Shown: positions 19,785 to 29,474, counted from the stretch's first letter. The stretch is DNA of 64,000 bases from Marinobacterium lutimaris (GCF_900108065.1 NZ_FNVQ01000001.1:1178001-1242000); one strand, 5' to 3'. Notes: generated by a model not told the origin, from the sequence alone. A program made the numbers and translations.

Positions 19785-21749
19785 ATGAGAGTGGAAAAGC
19801 GACTATCCCTGCCCCTGCGTCCCTGCCTGCTGGCTATCGCGGTATCCGGAGTCCTCGCCAGCCAGGCTGCGCTGGCGGACGAGCGGCCCGTTGTGCTGCA
19901 GCAGATCGATATCACCGGCAGCAAACCCTTAGCCGAGACCGGCCATGTTGATTCCCAACAGCTGGATCAGATCCAGGCTAACGACCTGGAAGACGTTTTT
20001 CGCCAGCAGCCGGAGGTTTCCGTCGGTGGTTCGGTCGGCGTAGCCCAGAAGGTCTACGTTCGCGGCCTGCAGGATAGTCTGCTCAACGTGAGCATCGATG
20101 GCGCTACTCAGGGCGGCTCCCAGTATCATCACAGCGGCCGCCTTTCCATCGAGCCGGATCTCATCAAGGCTGTGGAAGTAGACGCAGGGACCGGCGATGC
20201 CACCTCTGGCCCCGGCTCTCTCGGCGGCGCTATTCGGTTCATCACCAAGGATCCCGAAGATCTGTTACAGGGCGATGAGCGTATTGGCGCGCTGATCAAA
20301 GGCAGCTACTACAGCAACGGCGATGTCGGCAAACTGAGTACCAGCCTTTACGGTCGCCTGGGTGAAGACTGGAGTGGTCTGGTGTCTCTGAGCGCCAGCG
20401 ATCAGGATCAATTTGAGGATGGTAACGGCGATGACGTCGCCGGCACCGAATCGGAGCAACAACTGGGCTTTGCCAAGCTGGTGGGTCATATCGGCGATAG
20501 CCAGACCCTGAGATTCAGCTTCGAGAACCGCACCGATGAAGGCGAGCGCCCCCAGCGCCCACAATGGATTGTCAGCGATTGGAACCCGGCTTACCCGATG
20601 GAGACCGAGCGTGAAACCCTCACCTTCGGCTACAACATCAATCCGCTCGGTAATCAGTTCGTTGATGCAGACCTCAGCATTTACAACACAGAAACGGAGC
20701 TGCAGCAGGATGGCCGCTGGGGGCTCTACTTCGGTACCACCGAAAGTACAGGTTTCGATCTTCGCAATACCAGCGTCCTCGGCAACCACTCCCTGACCTA
20801 CGGTATCGACTACCGCGAAGACAAGGTGTATCTGGGTCCTGAGGGCGACACTAGACTCGATCAGGAGGATGGAGAGGTCCGCGGTATCTATCTGCAGGAT
20901 CGCTGGCAAATCATCGAACCGCTGACACTCAGCGCCGGCCTGCGCCACGACCGCTACGAGCTTGACGACAAGGCCGACCAGTCCTTCGAGGAATCCGGCA
21001 CCAGCCCGAACCTTGGCCTGGAATACGCCTTCAACAACGGGCTGACACTGTTCGCGCGTCACGCTCAGGCGTTCCGCGGCCCCGAGACCCAGGAAGCGTT
21101 CCGGCTGGATGTTTACAGCAACGACCCGAACCTAAAAGCAGAAGAAGCAGTTAACAATGAGATCGGGTTCGATTACACCCAGGATGGCTTCTTCATCAGC
21201 GGCAAGGTGTATCAGAGCCGCATCGACGATGCCATCGCCGCCGCGGCCGGTCGCCTCTACACCAATGTGGGCGATGTGGATTCCGACGGTTACCTGATCA
21301 CCCTGGGCCATCAGTGGCAGCAGCTAAGCGCCAGCCTGAGCTTCCACCACAATGATGCCGAGATCGACGGCATGAAACTAAACGCCTACGACCACGGCGG
21401 CCTGGGGAACTCCATCGGCGATACCCTCACAGCCAACCTCGACTATCGTGCCAGCGACGCCTGGCGCATGGGCTGGAACGCCCGGTTCGTCAAAGGGATC
21501 GATGATATCGAAACCTCTGCCGGCGAGATCGACAAGCCGGGCTACGGCGTCCACGACCTTTACGTTGAGTGGCTGCCCACCGGGCACGACAGGCTGAAGG
21601 TCAATCTGGCCGTCATGAACCTGTTCGACAAACAGTATATCGACCACGCCAGTAACGGCAGTTTCGATCATATCCCGGGATGGGAAGGTGTCGTAGGCAT
21701 GCCTGAAAGCGGTCGCGACATCCGCCTTTCTTTGGCCGCGCGTTTCTAA
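19785..21749 (+). CDS. TonB-dependent outer-membrane receptor
   Basis: A 654-residue receptor. The signal peptide is about 1-31 (cleavage near ALA-DE). A TonB box-like/plug region follows, with YVRGLQDSLLNVSIDGATQG and the plug end GPGSLGGAIRFITKD, then a 22-strand-type barrel ending in the terminal Phe (SLAARF) needed for BAM insertion. A YHHSGRLSIEPDLIK segment recurs in iron-complex receptors. The substrate is a ferric siderophore or haem; its neighbours (FepB/FecCD/FecE-type ABC) favour a siderophore. Ferric petrobactin is the obvious candidate because its synthesis genes lie 8 kb downstream, but this is inference. The RBS GGAGAG precedes the start. Confidence 0.9.
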   Translation: MRVEKRLSLPLRPCLLAIAVSGVLASQAALADERPVVLQQIDITGSKPLAETGHVDSQQLDQIQANDLEDVFRQQPEVSVGGSVGVAQKVYVRGLQDSLLNVSIDGATQGGSQYHHSGRLSIEPDLIKAVEVDAGTGDATSGPGSLGGAIRFITKDPEDLLQGDERIGALIKGSYYSNGDVGKLSTSLYGRLGEDWSGLVSLSASDQDQFEDGNGDDVAGTESEQQLGFAKLVGHIGDSQTLRFSFENRTDEGERPQRPQWIVSDWNPAYPMETERETLTFGYNINPLGNQFVDADLSIYNTETELQQDGRWGLYFGTTESTGFDLRNTSVLGNHSLTYGIDYREDKVYLGPEGDTRLDQEDGEVRGIYLQDRWQIIEPLTLSAGLRHDRYELDDKADQSFEESGTSPNLGLEYAFNNGLTLFARHAQAFRGPETQEAFRLDVYSNDPNLKAEEAVNNEIGFDYTQDGFFISGKVYQSRIDDAIAAAAGRLYTNVGDVDSDGYLITLGHQWQQLSASLSFHHNDAEIDGMKLNAYDHGGLGNSIGDTLTANLDYRASDAWRMGWNARFVKGIDDIETSAGEIDKPGYGVHDLYVEWLPTGHDRLKVNLAVMNLFDKQYIDHASNGSFDHIPGWEGVVGMPESGRDIRLSLAARF

Positions 21750-21822
21750 ACGCTGCTTCTCTTGTGAGCCTGCGGCCCTTTGGCACCAGGCTCTTTTTCA
21801 GTTTGGCCACCGGATTCATTCA

Positions 21823-22974
21823 ATGTTTAGCTCAATCACCCTGCCTGACCTGAAGCGGCTGGGACTTGGCCTGCTGGCAGGCCTCGCCTGGCTTTGCCCG
21901 GGTCACTCTCAGGCCCAGACCGTCACCGACCTGGCTGGACGCCAGGTTGAAGTGCCTGCAGAGGTCCAGCGGATCATCCTCGGCGAAAGCCGCTATATCC
22001 CGGCCTTAGCGATCCTGGAACCAGAGCAGCCTCTGGCGCGCATCGTCGGAATGCTGCCCGATTTAAGGCTCGCAGATCCGGGCAGCTACGCTCAGTATCA
22101 GAAGCTCTATCCCGAAATTGATCAGATACCAGAGATTGGACGCACCTCCAAAGACTCCTTCAGCCTGGAACAGACGCTGACGCTGGATGCCGACCTCGCC
22201 CTGTTTGGGCTGGAGGGACACGGCCCCTCTTCTCATGATGCACGACTGATCAATCAGCTGGAGCAGGCTGGTGTCACCGTGCTGTTTCTGGACTTCCGTC
22301 AGGATCCGATCCGCAACACGCCTGTCAGTATGCAACTGCTTGGCGAGGTGCTGGGGCGCACTTCAGAGGCCGCCGCCTTTACCGGCTTTTATCGGCAGCA
22401 ACTGAACGAGGTCGACCGTCGCCTTGCGCAGCTGAGCCCAGAGCTGACGCCACCCACGGTTTTTCTGCACAGCAGGGTGGGCCGCCAGGACCAATGCTGC
22501 GAGACCATGGTCAGGGGTATGCTCGGCCATTTTATCGATTATCTGGGCGCCACCAATATCGCCGCAGATAGCGTACCCGGCGTCAGCGGCGTGCTTAACC
22601 TGGAGTACCTGCTGGTCAATCAGCCGGATGTCTATATCGCAACCGCCATTGGATCACCGGATACCCTGGTTGACGATCCCCAATATATTGCGCTGGGTGC
22701 GGGTATCGATGCCGATACGGCCCGCTCCAGCTTTCAGCATGTACTCTCCCAGCCGGGACTGGCGCAGCTGAACGCGGTGGAGACCGGCCGCGCCTTCGCG
22801 GTCTGGCATCACTTTTATAACTCCCCATTCAATATCGCGGCGCTGCAGGCCTTTGCCCAATGGCTCTACCCGGAGACCTTCGCCGATCTTAAGCCAGAGC
22901 AGACGCTGGCGACGCTTTATCAGCGCTTTCAGCCGGTCGGGCTGGAAGGCGCCTACTGGACGGGGGTGAAGTAA
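21823..22974 (+). CDS. Periplasmic iron-complex binding protein
   Basis: A 383-residue protein with a signal peptide (about 1-31, cleavage near SQA-QT) and a periplasmic binding protein fold of the FepB/BtuF type (TVTDLAGRQVEVPAEVQRIIL at the N-terminus). It contains a CC pair in VGRQDQCCETMVRGMLG. It presents the iron complex to the adjacent permease. The stop codon abuts the permease ATG. It is longer than typical FepB (about 320 residues), with insertions in the first lobe. Confidence 0.88.
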   Translation: MFSSITLPDLKRLGLGLLAGLAWLCPGHSQAQTVTDLAGRQVEVPAEVQRIILGESRYIPALAILEPEQPLARIVGMLPDLRLADPGSYAQYQKLYPEIDQIPEIGRTSKDSFSLEQTLTLDADLALFGLEGHGPSSHDARLINQLEQAGVTVLFLDFRQDPIRNTPVSMQLLGEVLGRTSEAAAFTGFYRQQLNEVDRRLAQLSPELTPPTVFLHSRVGRQDQCCETMVRGMLGHFIDYLGATNIAADSVPGVSGVLNLEYLLVNQPDVYIATAIGSPDTLVDDPQYIALGAGIDADTARSSFQHVLSQPGLAQLNAVETGRAFAVWHHFYNSPFNIAALQAFAQWLYPETFADLKPEQTLATLYQRFQPVGLEGAYWTGVK

Positions 22975-24054
22975 ATGGCCGTCAACAGTACTGTTCCCAC
23001 TACCGACGCCAGCGATACACAGACACTGGCGCAGCACTATCGGCGCTTTATCGGCTGGCGACTGGCAGCACTTCTGCTGCTGGCTTTCGCGCTGGCGATC
23101 TCACTGCTCTGTGATATCGCTACGGGGCCGGCGTCGCTCACTCCCAACCAGGTGCTGCAGGGGTTGATCTATCCGGAAGAACTGGATGCCGCGACTCGGG
23201 TGATTATCTGGGAAGTGCGCCTGCCTTACGCGTTGATGGCACTTGTGGTCGGTGCCGCTCTCGGGTTGGCGGGCGCTGAGATGCAAACAGTGCTCAACAA
23301 TCCATTAGCCAGCCCTTTTACCCTCGGCGTTGGCGCCGCCGCGACCCTGGGAGCATCGCTGGTCATCGTTTTCCCGGTGGGCCTGTTTGGCCTCAGCACC
23401 GCCGTCATGCTACCGCTTTCAGCCTTTGTTTTCGCCACCGCTGCGTCGGGCCTGATTTTATTGCTGTCGCGTTTTTTCGGCGCCGGGGTGCATACCGTAG
23501 TACTGTTCGGGATCGCGCTGCTCTTCGGTCTCAACGCACTGGTGGGCCTGCTTCAGTTCATCGCCGATTACGATGCCCTGCAGCAGATCGTGTTCTGGAC
23601 CATGGGCAGCCTTGCCCGCGCCAGCATCGACAAGGTCCTGGTCGTCGCACTGGTCTTATTCTGCTGCCTGCCCTTTTCCATGGCTCAGTCCTGGTCGCTG
23701 ACCGCTCTGCGCAGCGGAGAGGATCAGGCTCGCAGCCTGGGCATCCGGGTTGAACGGTTACGCCTGATAGTACTGGTGCGCGTAAGCCTGCTGACCGCCG
23801 TGGCGCTTTCGTTCGTGGGGGAAATCGGTTTTATCGGCCTGGTCGGCCCCCATATAGCACGTTTACTGCTGGGCGAAGACCATCGCTTCTTCCTGCCGGG
23901 CAGCGCCCTCGCCGGCGCCCTGCTGTTGTCGCTGTCCTCGATCGCCAGCAAGCTACTGGTGCCGGGTATCCTGCTGCCGGTGGGCATCGTCACCGCACTG
24001 GTGGGTATCCCGCTGTTTCTCGCCCTGATCATCACGCGTGGACGGGAGCTCTGA
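22975..24054 (+). CDS. FecCD-family iron-complex ABC permease
   Basis: A 359-residue inner-membrane permease with about 10 helices. Hallmarks of the FecCD/BtuC family are LGLAGAEMQTVLNNPLASPFTLGVG in the first third and FVGEIGFIGLVGPHIARLLLGEDHR near the C-terminus, the ATPase-coupling loop. A single permease gene implies a homodimer. It starts directly after the binding-protein stop and overlaps the upstream GTG alternative of the ATPase, so the three genes form one unit. Confidence 0.93.
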   Translation: MAVNSTVPTTDASDTQTLAQHYRRFIGWRLAALLLLAFALAISLLCDIATGPASLTPNQVLQGLIYPEELDAATRVIIWEVRLPYALMALVVGAALGLAGAEMQTVLNNPLASPFTLGVGAAATLGASLVIVFPVGLFGLSTAVMLPLSAFVFATAASGLILLLSRFFGAGVHTVVLFGIALLFGLNALVGLLQFIADYDALQQIVFWTMGSLARASIDKVLVVALVLFCCLPFSMAQSWSLTALRSGEDQARSLGIRVERLRLIVLVRVSLLTAVALSFVGEIGFIGLVGPHIARLLLGEDHRFFLPGSALAGALLLSLSSIASKLLVPGILLPVGIVTALVGIPLFLALIITRGREL

Positions 24055-24055
24055 T

Positions 24056-24832
24056 ATGTCACTCTGGATACGTGAATTAACGGCCGGCTATCGTCATCGC
24101 ACCGTATTGGAAAGGATAGCTCTGCAGCCGTTCCCCGAGGGTAGCCTGATCGGCGTCATCGGCCGCAATGGCGCGGGCAAATCCACCCTGCTCAAGTCTC
24201 TGGCCGGGTTACAGCCCTATCGGGGCGAGGTCCTGTTCGACAATCAGCCGATCAACCTGAAAAACCGGGGGACGTTGGCGAGCCAGCTGGGTTACCTGCC
24301 GCAAAGCCTGCCTCAACCCACCTCGTTGATCGCCTACGAAACCGTGTTCAGCGCCAGCCGGGCGGTGATCAACAGTTTTGATCGTGCAAAGCTCGAAGCG
24401 GCCATAGAGCAAGTCTTCGCCACCCTGGGTATCCGTGATCTGGCGCTGCGCAAACTCAGCGAACTCTCCGGCGGACAGCGCCAGATGATCGGCCTGGCCC
24501 AGGTACTGGTGCGCTCACCTCGCCTGCTGCTTCTGGATGAGCCCACCAGCGCATTGGACCTTCACTGGCAGCTTAACGTGCTCAACTCTGTCCGTGATGT
24601 CACCCGCGAGCAGGGAGCCACCGCCATGGTCGCTATACACGATATCAACCTGGCGCTTCGCTTCTGCGACCAGCTACTCGTGCTGGGCCAGGGCGGCGTA
24701 CTGGCTCAGGGGCCTGCACAGGAGGTTCTGACACCGCAGGTACTGCGCGAGGCCTACGGCATCGAAGGGAGAATCGAACGCTGCTCCAACGGCACACCCA
24801 TCGTGCTGTGCGACCGCGCCATCGATCACTGA
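24056..24832 (+). CDS. FecE/FepC-family iron-complex ABC ATPase
   Basis: A 258-residue ATPase: Walker A GRNGAGKST, signature LSGGQRQMIGLAQVL, Walker B LLLLDEPTSALD, H-loop VAIHDINLAL. The ATG at 24056 is chosen over an in-frame GTG 18 bases earlier because GGGAG (24044-24048) is 7 bases upstream of it and it immediately follows the permease stop. It completes the binding-protein/permease/ATPase import system. A hairpin at 24850-24870 (TCGGGCC/GGCCCGA) follows without a T run and may mark the transcript end. Confidence 0.92.
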   Translation: MSLWIRELTAGYRHRTVLERIALQPFPEGSLIGVIGRNGAGKSTLLKSLAGLQPYRGEVLFDNQPINLKNRGTLASQLGYLPQSLPQPTSLIAYETVFSASRAVINSFDRAKLEAAIEQVFATLGIRDLALRKLSELSGGQRQMIGLAQVLVRSPRLLLLDEPTSALDLHWQLNVLNSVRDVTREQGATAMVAIHDINLALRFCDQLLVLGQGGVLAQGPAQEVLTPQVLREAYGIEGRIERCSNGTPIVLCDRAIDH

Positions 24833-25311
24833 AATTCAAGCCTAAGGCCTCGGGCCTCATAGGGGCCCGAACTTCTGCGGGCGTGAGGGTAACGTGTGAT
24901 TCAGTGATTGGCGTAACAGGTGCAAAGCCCTAAGACTTGTGTGTTTTTGAAGGGTATAAAAACGTCTGGGAGCAGTGCTATCACCGTGCCGACCCGGGCA
25001 GTAATGAATCTCATTGAGTACTGCTCGAATACTCCCCTATTACTGAGCAGCATCAATACCTAAAAGTCGGACGGTAACTGATGAACAGGAGCTGACGTTA
25101 GGCCGACAGTCCCAGATGACTGCGGACGGCACATAGCGGACATGTCAACTTTTTGGGTTTGCTTTAAGATTTCCGGCAAATGGTCGATCAGGCCCATCCA
25201 AAGGAAGAATCAAAGTCAAATCAGAAAGGACAGTTTTACTGAAAGTGCTATCTAGGGCTACAGTGGCCAGGCACTCAATTACACCGGAATTCTTAAAGTT
25301 CACCCGAATCG
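24833..25311. other. Gene-free spacer at the left edge of the AT-rich block
   Basis: 479 bases between the ABC ATPase and the convergent LysR gene. It contains the 7-bp hairpin at 24850-24870 and no open frame with coding character. It includes a stretch near 25120-25145 with a repeated GCGGAC element (tGCGGACggcacataGCGGACatg). Base composition shifts from GC-rich to more AT-rich across it. Nothing resembling a tRNA, integrase site or IS end was recognised. Confidence 0.5.
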
Positions 25312-26232
25312 CTAAGAATTGAAGCCATCAAATAACATCTTGACCTGTTGGCGTAGCCAAATGTTTGCGGGATCACGGTGATAACGTGGGTGCCAGTACT
25401 GTCTCAAAGGAAAAGTAGGCAACTCTATCGGGGGATCAAGCATTTTTACCATGTTGACTCGACTAAAGACCTTCCCGAGTTGAAGCGGTACTGTCGTTAT
25501 AAAGTCTAGGTTGCCTTCTAGTATCATCGGCAACACTACGAAATGTGGGGTCGTCACTTGGATATCGCGCTTTAAGCCCATTTCTTCTACAACGGAATCG
25601 TAAGGGGTCGACTTATCTGAAAGCATCACGCACACGTGTTTCATATCCAGATATTTTTCTAAGTTTAGATCCCGGTCTGTTAGCGTAGAATGTGGGCTAA
25701 CCAGACATGTAAAAGAGTGGTGAAATAGTTCCTGCTGAAAGACACCTTGAGATATGACATAACTTGTACCCAGTGCTAAATCAATTTCCCCATTTTCCAG
25801 TTTTTCTGGAATTTTTTCAGTTGGCACTTGTATCGTTTTTATCCGGCAGCCCGGTGCCTTTTCTTGCAGATGTTTTATAAGTTTTGGAAGAAATACAACC
25901 TCACCCATATCTGACATAAATATACTAAAAACCCGGTTTGCCTTTATCGGGTCAAAAACAGCTTCTGTGGTCAAACTTCCTCTTACCAAGTGAAGCACAT
26001 CTTCAACTGAGCGAGCCAAGTGTTCCGCGTAGGGAGTAGGTTTCATGCCATCCCCTACTCTTACGAAAAGATCATCATTATAGAAGTCACGTAATCGCCT
26101 AAGGGCGTGACTCATTGCACTTTGCGACAGTCCCAGCGACTCAGCTGCTCGTGTCACATTTTGCTCACGCAGCAGGGCGTCGAACGGCAGAAGGAGGTTC
26201 AGATCTAGCTTTTTATTATGAACAGCATGCAT
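25312..26232 (-). CDS. LysR-family regulator divergent from the Rieske oxygenase
   Basis: A 306-residue LysR-type regulator of the NodD/NahR-like branch: DLNLLLPFDALLREQNVTRAAE, then LGLSQSAMSHALRRLRDFYNDDLFVR as helix-turn-helix (about 10-65), followed by a substrate-binding domain (about 95-300). Members of this branch often control aromatic degradation genes and are encoded divergently from them, as here, 115 bases from the oxygenase start. It probably senses the oxygenase substrate or product. Codon and base use are more AT-rich than in the core genes. Confidence 0.87.
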   Translation of the reverse strand: MHAVHNKKLDLNLLLPFDALLREQNVTRAAESLGLSQSAMSHALRRLRDFYNDDLFVRVGDGMKPTPYAEHLARSVEDVLHLVRGSLTTEAVFDPIKANRVFSIFMSDMGEVVFLPKLIKHLQEKAPGCRIKTIQVPTEKIPEKLENGEIDLALGTSYVISQGVFQQELFHHSFTCLVSPHSTLTDRDLNLEKYLDMKHVCVMLSDKSTPYDSVVEEMGLKRDIQVTTPHFVVLPMILEGNLDFITTVPLQLGKVFSRVNMVKMLDPPIELPTFPLRQYWHPRYHRDPANIWLRQQVKMLFDGFNS

Positions 26233-26281
26233 AGTATCTATTCCCGAGAACTTATTTTCGTTATTTGATTCATAGTTTAGC

Positions 26282-26300
26282 CTTAAATCTACCGTTTAAG
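26282..26300. promoter_or_regulatory. Inverted repeat in the LysR/oxygenase intergenic region
   Basis: CTTAAA-N7-TTTAAG forms a perfect 6-bp dyad between the divergent lysR and oxygenase starts, the place expected for a LysR operator. The site is inferred from position and symmetry only. Confidence 0.35.
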
Positions 26301-26347
26301 ACAGCGGCCTATCGATAAAAAACCTATAAAAATAATAGGACTATCTT

Positions 26348-27400
26348 ATGTTTATCAAAAACTGCTGGTATGTAGCTGGCTGGTCAAGCGAGGTCTCTAG
26401 CTCAAGCCCCCTTTCTCGTACACTTCTTAGCACCCCTGTTGTGTTTTGGAGGGATTCTTCAAATAATGTCGTCGCCTTCGAAGACATGTGTTGCCATCGA
26501 GGCGCCCCTCTTTCAAAAGGTCGTATCGAAGAAGACAGCTTGCGCTGCATGTACCACGGCTTGTTATTCGACAAAAACGGGACCTGCATCGAAATCCCGG
26601 GACAGGATCGGATACCTCCTAAAACCAAGGTGAGAAAATTCCCTATTGTAGAAAAACATAAGTGGATTTGGATCTGGATGGGAGACGAGGAAAAAGCGGA
26701 TCCTGAAAAAATCCCTGCTACGCCTTGGCTTGATCATCCGGACTGGAGAAGCCGGGAAGGTTATACCCACTACGACACTAATTACCTTTTGATTACAGAC
26801 AACCTCCTAGATCTTGCTCATATTCCATATGTTCATGCGGATACTTTGGGTGGTGATGAAGCTTATGCAGCATGCACTCCTGAGATCACACGTTTGGAAA
26901 ACGGGGTGAGAATTACAAGATGGGGCGAAGGCATAAAGCCAGCACCTTTTCTAAAAGGAGTCAAAGATTTTTCTGGCCTGGTCGATCGATGGAATATATA
27001 CGACTTTACTCTGCCAGCAATTTTCCTTATGGACTCAGGAATGCAACCGACCGGTCATGGGGCCAAAGAAGGTAATAGATACGCCGCTGCGGAGTTTAGA
27101 AGCACTCAAGCACTTACGCCAGAAACTGAAGAATCAACACATTACTTCTTCGCTCAGCCACACAATTTTGCAATTGATCGTCCAGATGTTACTGATGCTA
27201 TTCATCAAAGCGTAATAAAAGCCTTTGAAGAGGATCGTGACATGATTCAGGCTCAAAACGATTTTCTAAAAATGAATACTGATTTTGAGATGATTTCAAT
27301 TGGCGCCGACTCAGCTTTGTCATATTTTCGCTGGCTTGTTTCAAAAACAATCAAGGAAGAACAAGAGGAAAAGCCAACAGTCCAAACTCATGAGGCATGA
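26348..27400 (+). CDS. VanA-like Rieske non-haem iron oxygenase
   Basis: A 350-residue oxygenase component of the phthalate/vanillate class. Rieske [2Fe-2S] ligands are Cys48, His50, Cys67 and His70 (CCHRGAPLSKGRIEEDSLRC-MYHG). The mononuclear iron site is DNLLDLAHIPYVH with His158 and His163. Length and start (MFIKNCWYVAGWSSEV) match vanillate O-demethylase oxygenase VanA, which converts vanillate to protocatechuate with VanB. Relatives act on other methoxy-, sulfo- or N-methyl substrates, so the substrate is not certain. The reductase gene follows with a 4-base overlap (ATGA). Confidence 0.88.
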   Translation: MFIKNCWYVAGWSSEVSSSSPLSRTLLSTPVVFWRDSSNNVVAFEDMCCHRGAPLSKGRIEEDSLRCMYHGLLFDKNGTCIEIPGQDRIPPKTKVRKFPIVEKHKWIWIWMGDEEKADPEKIPATPWLDHPDWRSREGYTHYDTNYLLITDNLLDLAHIPYVHADTLGGDEAYAACTPEITRLENGVRITRWGEGIKPAPFLKGVKDFSGLVDRWNIYDFTLPAIFLMDSGMQPTGHGAKEGNRYAAAEFRSTQALTPETEESTHYFFAQPHNFAIDRPDVTDAIHQSVIKAFEEDRDMIQAQNDFLKMNTDFEMISIGADSALSYFRWLVSKTIKEEQEEKPTVQTHEA

Positions 27401-28353
27401 TAATGAATACTTGGATAGTGGTTCAGGTAGAAGAGATTCGTCATGTATCCAAGGGCGTAGTGAACCTAACGTTAATAGCCTCAGACGGAATGCCATTACC
27501 TATTGCGCCAGCAGGTAGCCATATAGATTTGCGTTTGCCTAATGGCGTGATTAGACAATATTCTGTTCACGACTGTAGCGACGGCCGATACCATCTGGGT
27601 ATCGGCCTCGCGGAGTCCTCTAGAGGTGGCTCTCTTTTCGTTCATGGGCGTCTTACCAAAGGCGATACGCTGGAGGCATCTCCACCACGTAATCTCTTTG
27701 CCTTAGACTATGAGGCAGAAGGTTTCCTATTCATTGCAGGTGGGATAGGTATTACCCCCATACTTAGTATGGTGCGCTGGTGCAAAGCTCACAATAGGCC
27801 TTGGAAACTCCTGTATAGCGGGCGAAGCCGGGATCGAATGGCCTATATCGATGAAGTCAATACAAGCATTAACGCGGAATTACATTTTAGTGAAGAATCC
27901 GGAAGCCATCCGGATATACAGAGCTATATAAAATCAATAGGGCCGAAAGATCATCTTTATTGTTGCGGTCCAGGCCCCATGATGGATTCAGTTGAAAGCT
28001 TCGCTGAGGGTTTGATTGATTCTGACCGTTTACATTTTGAGCGTTTTAAAGCCCCTGAACCTGCCTCATCGAATTCGGTCACTGACAAAAGTTTCAAAGT
28101 TACCCTGTCATCAAGTGGCAAAACGATTGAAGTTCCGCCACATCTGTCACTACTGGAAGCTTTGGAAAGTGAAGGTATCTCTATACCTTTCTCGTGTCGA
28201 GAAGGCATGTGCCGCACCTGCGAATGCAGGGTTTTAGAAGGGAAAATTGATCACCGCGATTATGTACTTTCTGATTCGGAGCGAGAATCAAACGAAGTAG
28301 TGTTGCCGTGTGTTTCTCGTGCGGAGAGTGATTCACTAATAATTGAGGCATAA
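27397..28353 (+). CDS. VanB-like phthalate-dioxygenase-type reductase
   Basis: A 318-residue NAD(P)H:ferredoxin-type reductase, electron donor to the oxygenase. Domains in order: FMN-binding (about 1-100, RQYSVHD), NAD-binding (about 105-220, GGIGITPILSMVRW), and a C-terminal plant-type [2Fe-2S] ferredoxin (about 235-318) with FSCREGMCRTCECRV and a last Cys in LPCVSRA. This is the VanB/phthalate dioxygenase reductase order. The start is ATG 27397 overlapping the oxygenase stop, or possibly ATG 27403 (MNTWIVV). Confidence 0.9.
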   Translation: MIMNTWIVVQVEEIRHVSKGVVNLTLIASDGMPLPIAPAGSHIDLRLPNGVIRQYSVHDCSDGRYHLGIGLAESSRGGSLFVHGRLTKGDTLEASPPRNLFALDYEAEGFLFIAGGIGITPILSMVRWCKAHNRPWKLLYSGRSRDRMAYIDEVNTSINAELHFSEESGSHPDIQSYIKSIGPKDHLYCCGPGPMMDSVESFAEGLIDSDRLHFERFKAPEPASSNSVTDKSFKVTLSSSGKTIEVPPHLSLLEALESEGISIPFSCREGMCRTCECRVLEGKIDHRDYVLSDSERESNEVVLPCVSRAESDSLIIEA

Positions 28354-28432
28354 ATTATAAAATTTAAATACGTTAAAAAATAAAAACATACCAAATAATA
28401 ATATTGGTTTTATTTGCAATAAAGGGTGAAAC

Positions 28433-29467
28433 ATGAAAATAAAAAACAAACTCGTCCGGGCAATATCTTTAGGCACAACTTTAATGCTTTCAACCTCTGC
28501 TATGGCAGCCACTGAGCTCCGTGTTGCTACATGGATGCCACCGACTAATGCACAAAATGCTGACGTATGGCCAACATGGGGAAAATGGGTTGAAGATGCG
28601 ACAGAAGGACGCGTTAAAGTGGTTGTCGAACAAACCTCAGGTGATCCTGGAAGCCTGTTCAACCTTGTTGAAGATGGTGTTTACGACGCAAGTTTTAGCT
28701 ATCACGGTTATCTTCCCGGCCGTTTTAAACTACCTCAAATAGTCGAACAACCCGGGCTTGGAGTTGGGGCTGAGTCAGCCTCCGTGGCACTGTGGCGTGT
28801 TTATAACAAATATTTTTCCGATTCGTATGAATTCGATGGGCTCGAGCTGATTGGTATGTTTACTCACGGCCCTGGCGTACTTCATTCTCGTGAACCTATT
28901 AATTCTTTAAGTGATTTAAAAGGTAAGAAAATCAGAATTGGTGGGGGCGTACAAACCGAAATAGGCAACCGTCTGGAAGTCACTCCGGTAGCTGCCCCCG
29001 CCCCAAAAGTTTACGAGATGCTACAACAAGGCATTATTGATGGGACATTCCTTCCTATTTCAGAGCAGAAAAATCTAAGACTGAATGAAGTAGCACCGAA
29101 TGTCACCATATTTCCGGGTGGTCTGTATTTGGGCAGCTTCTCAATTTTCATGAATCCCGATTTTTTGGAAAGCCTAAGTGCGGAAGACCGGGAGGCGATT
29201 CTTGGCGTATCAGGCGAAAAACTTTCTGCGATGGCTGGTAAGGCTTGGGAGCGGATTGATGCAGTTGGTTATAAAGCAGCCGAGGAAAAAGATGTGCATG
29301 TTAATAACATCGATGGTAATTCGCCTGTGGCTAATTCTTTTTACAAAGCAATAAATGGCATGAAAGAAGACTGGGTTACCAGTGTTTCTGACAGGACGGA
29401 TATGGCCGAAACTGCAATGGATGAGCTTTGGGAAATTGCCCGAGACTATGAAAACGCCAAGCAGTAA
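28433..29467 (+). CDS. TRAP transporter solute-binding protein (DctP family)
   Basis: A 344-residue periplasmic protein: signal peptide about 1-25 (cleavage near SAMA-AT), then the DctP fold (TELRVATWMPPTN). RIGGGVQTEIGNRLEVTPVAAPAPKVYEMLQQGIIDG contains the helix and arginine region that binds the carboxylate of the ligand in TRAP receptors. The RBS AAAGGGTGA precedes it. With the next two genes it forms a tripartite Na+-driven organic acid importer. Association with a Rieske oxygenase suggests an aromatic or methoxylated acid as substrate, which is inferred. Base composition is AT-rich, like the genes before it and unlike the two after it. Confidence 0.9.
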   Translation: MKIKNKLVRAISLGTTLMLSTSAMAATELRVATWMPPTNAQNADVWPTWGKWVEDATEGRVKVVVEQTSGDPGSLFNLVEDGVYDASFSYHGYLPGRFKLPQIVEQPGLGVGAESASVALWRVYNKYFSDSYEFDGLELIGMFTHGPGVLHSREPINSLSDLKGKKIRIGGGVQTEIGNRLEVTPVAAPAPKVYEMLQQGIIDGTFLPISEQKNLRLNEVAPNVTIFPGGLYLGSFSIFMNPDFLESLSAEDREAILGVSGEKLSAMAGKAWERIDAVGYKAAEEKDVHVNNIDGNSPVANSFYKAINGMKEDWVTSVSDRTDMAETAMDELWEIARDYENAKQ

Positions 29468-29474
29468 AAAGGTG

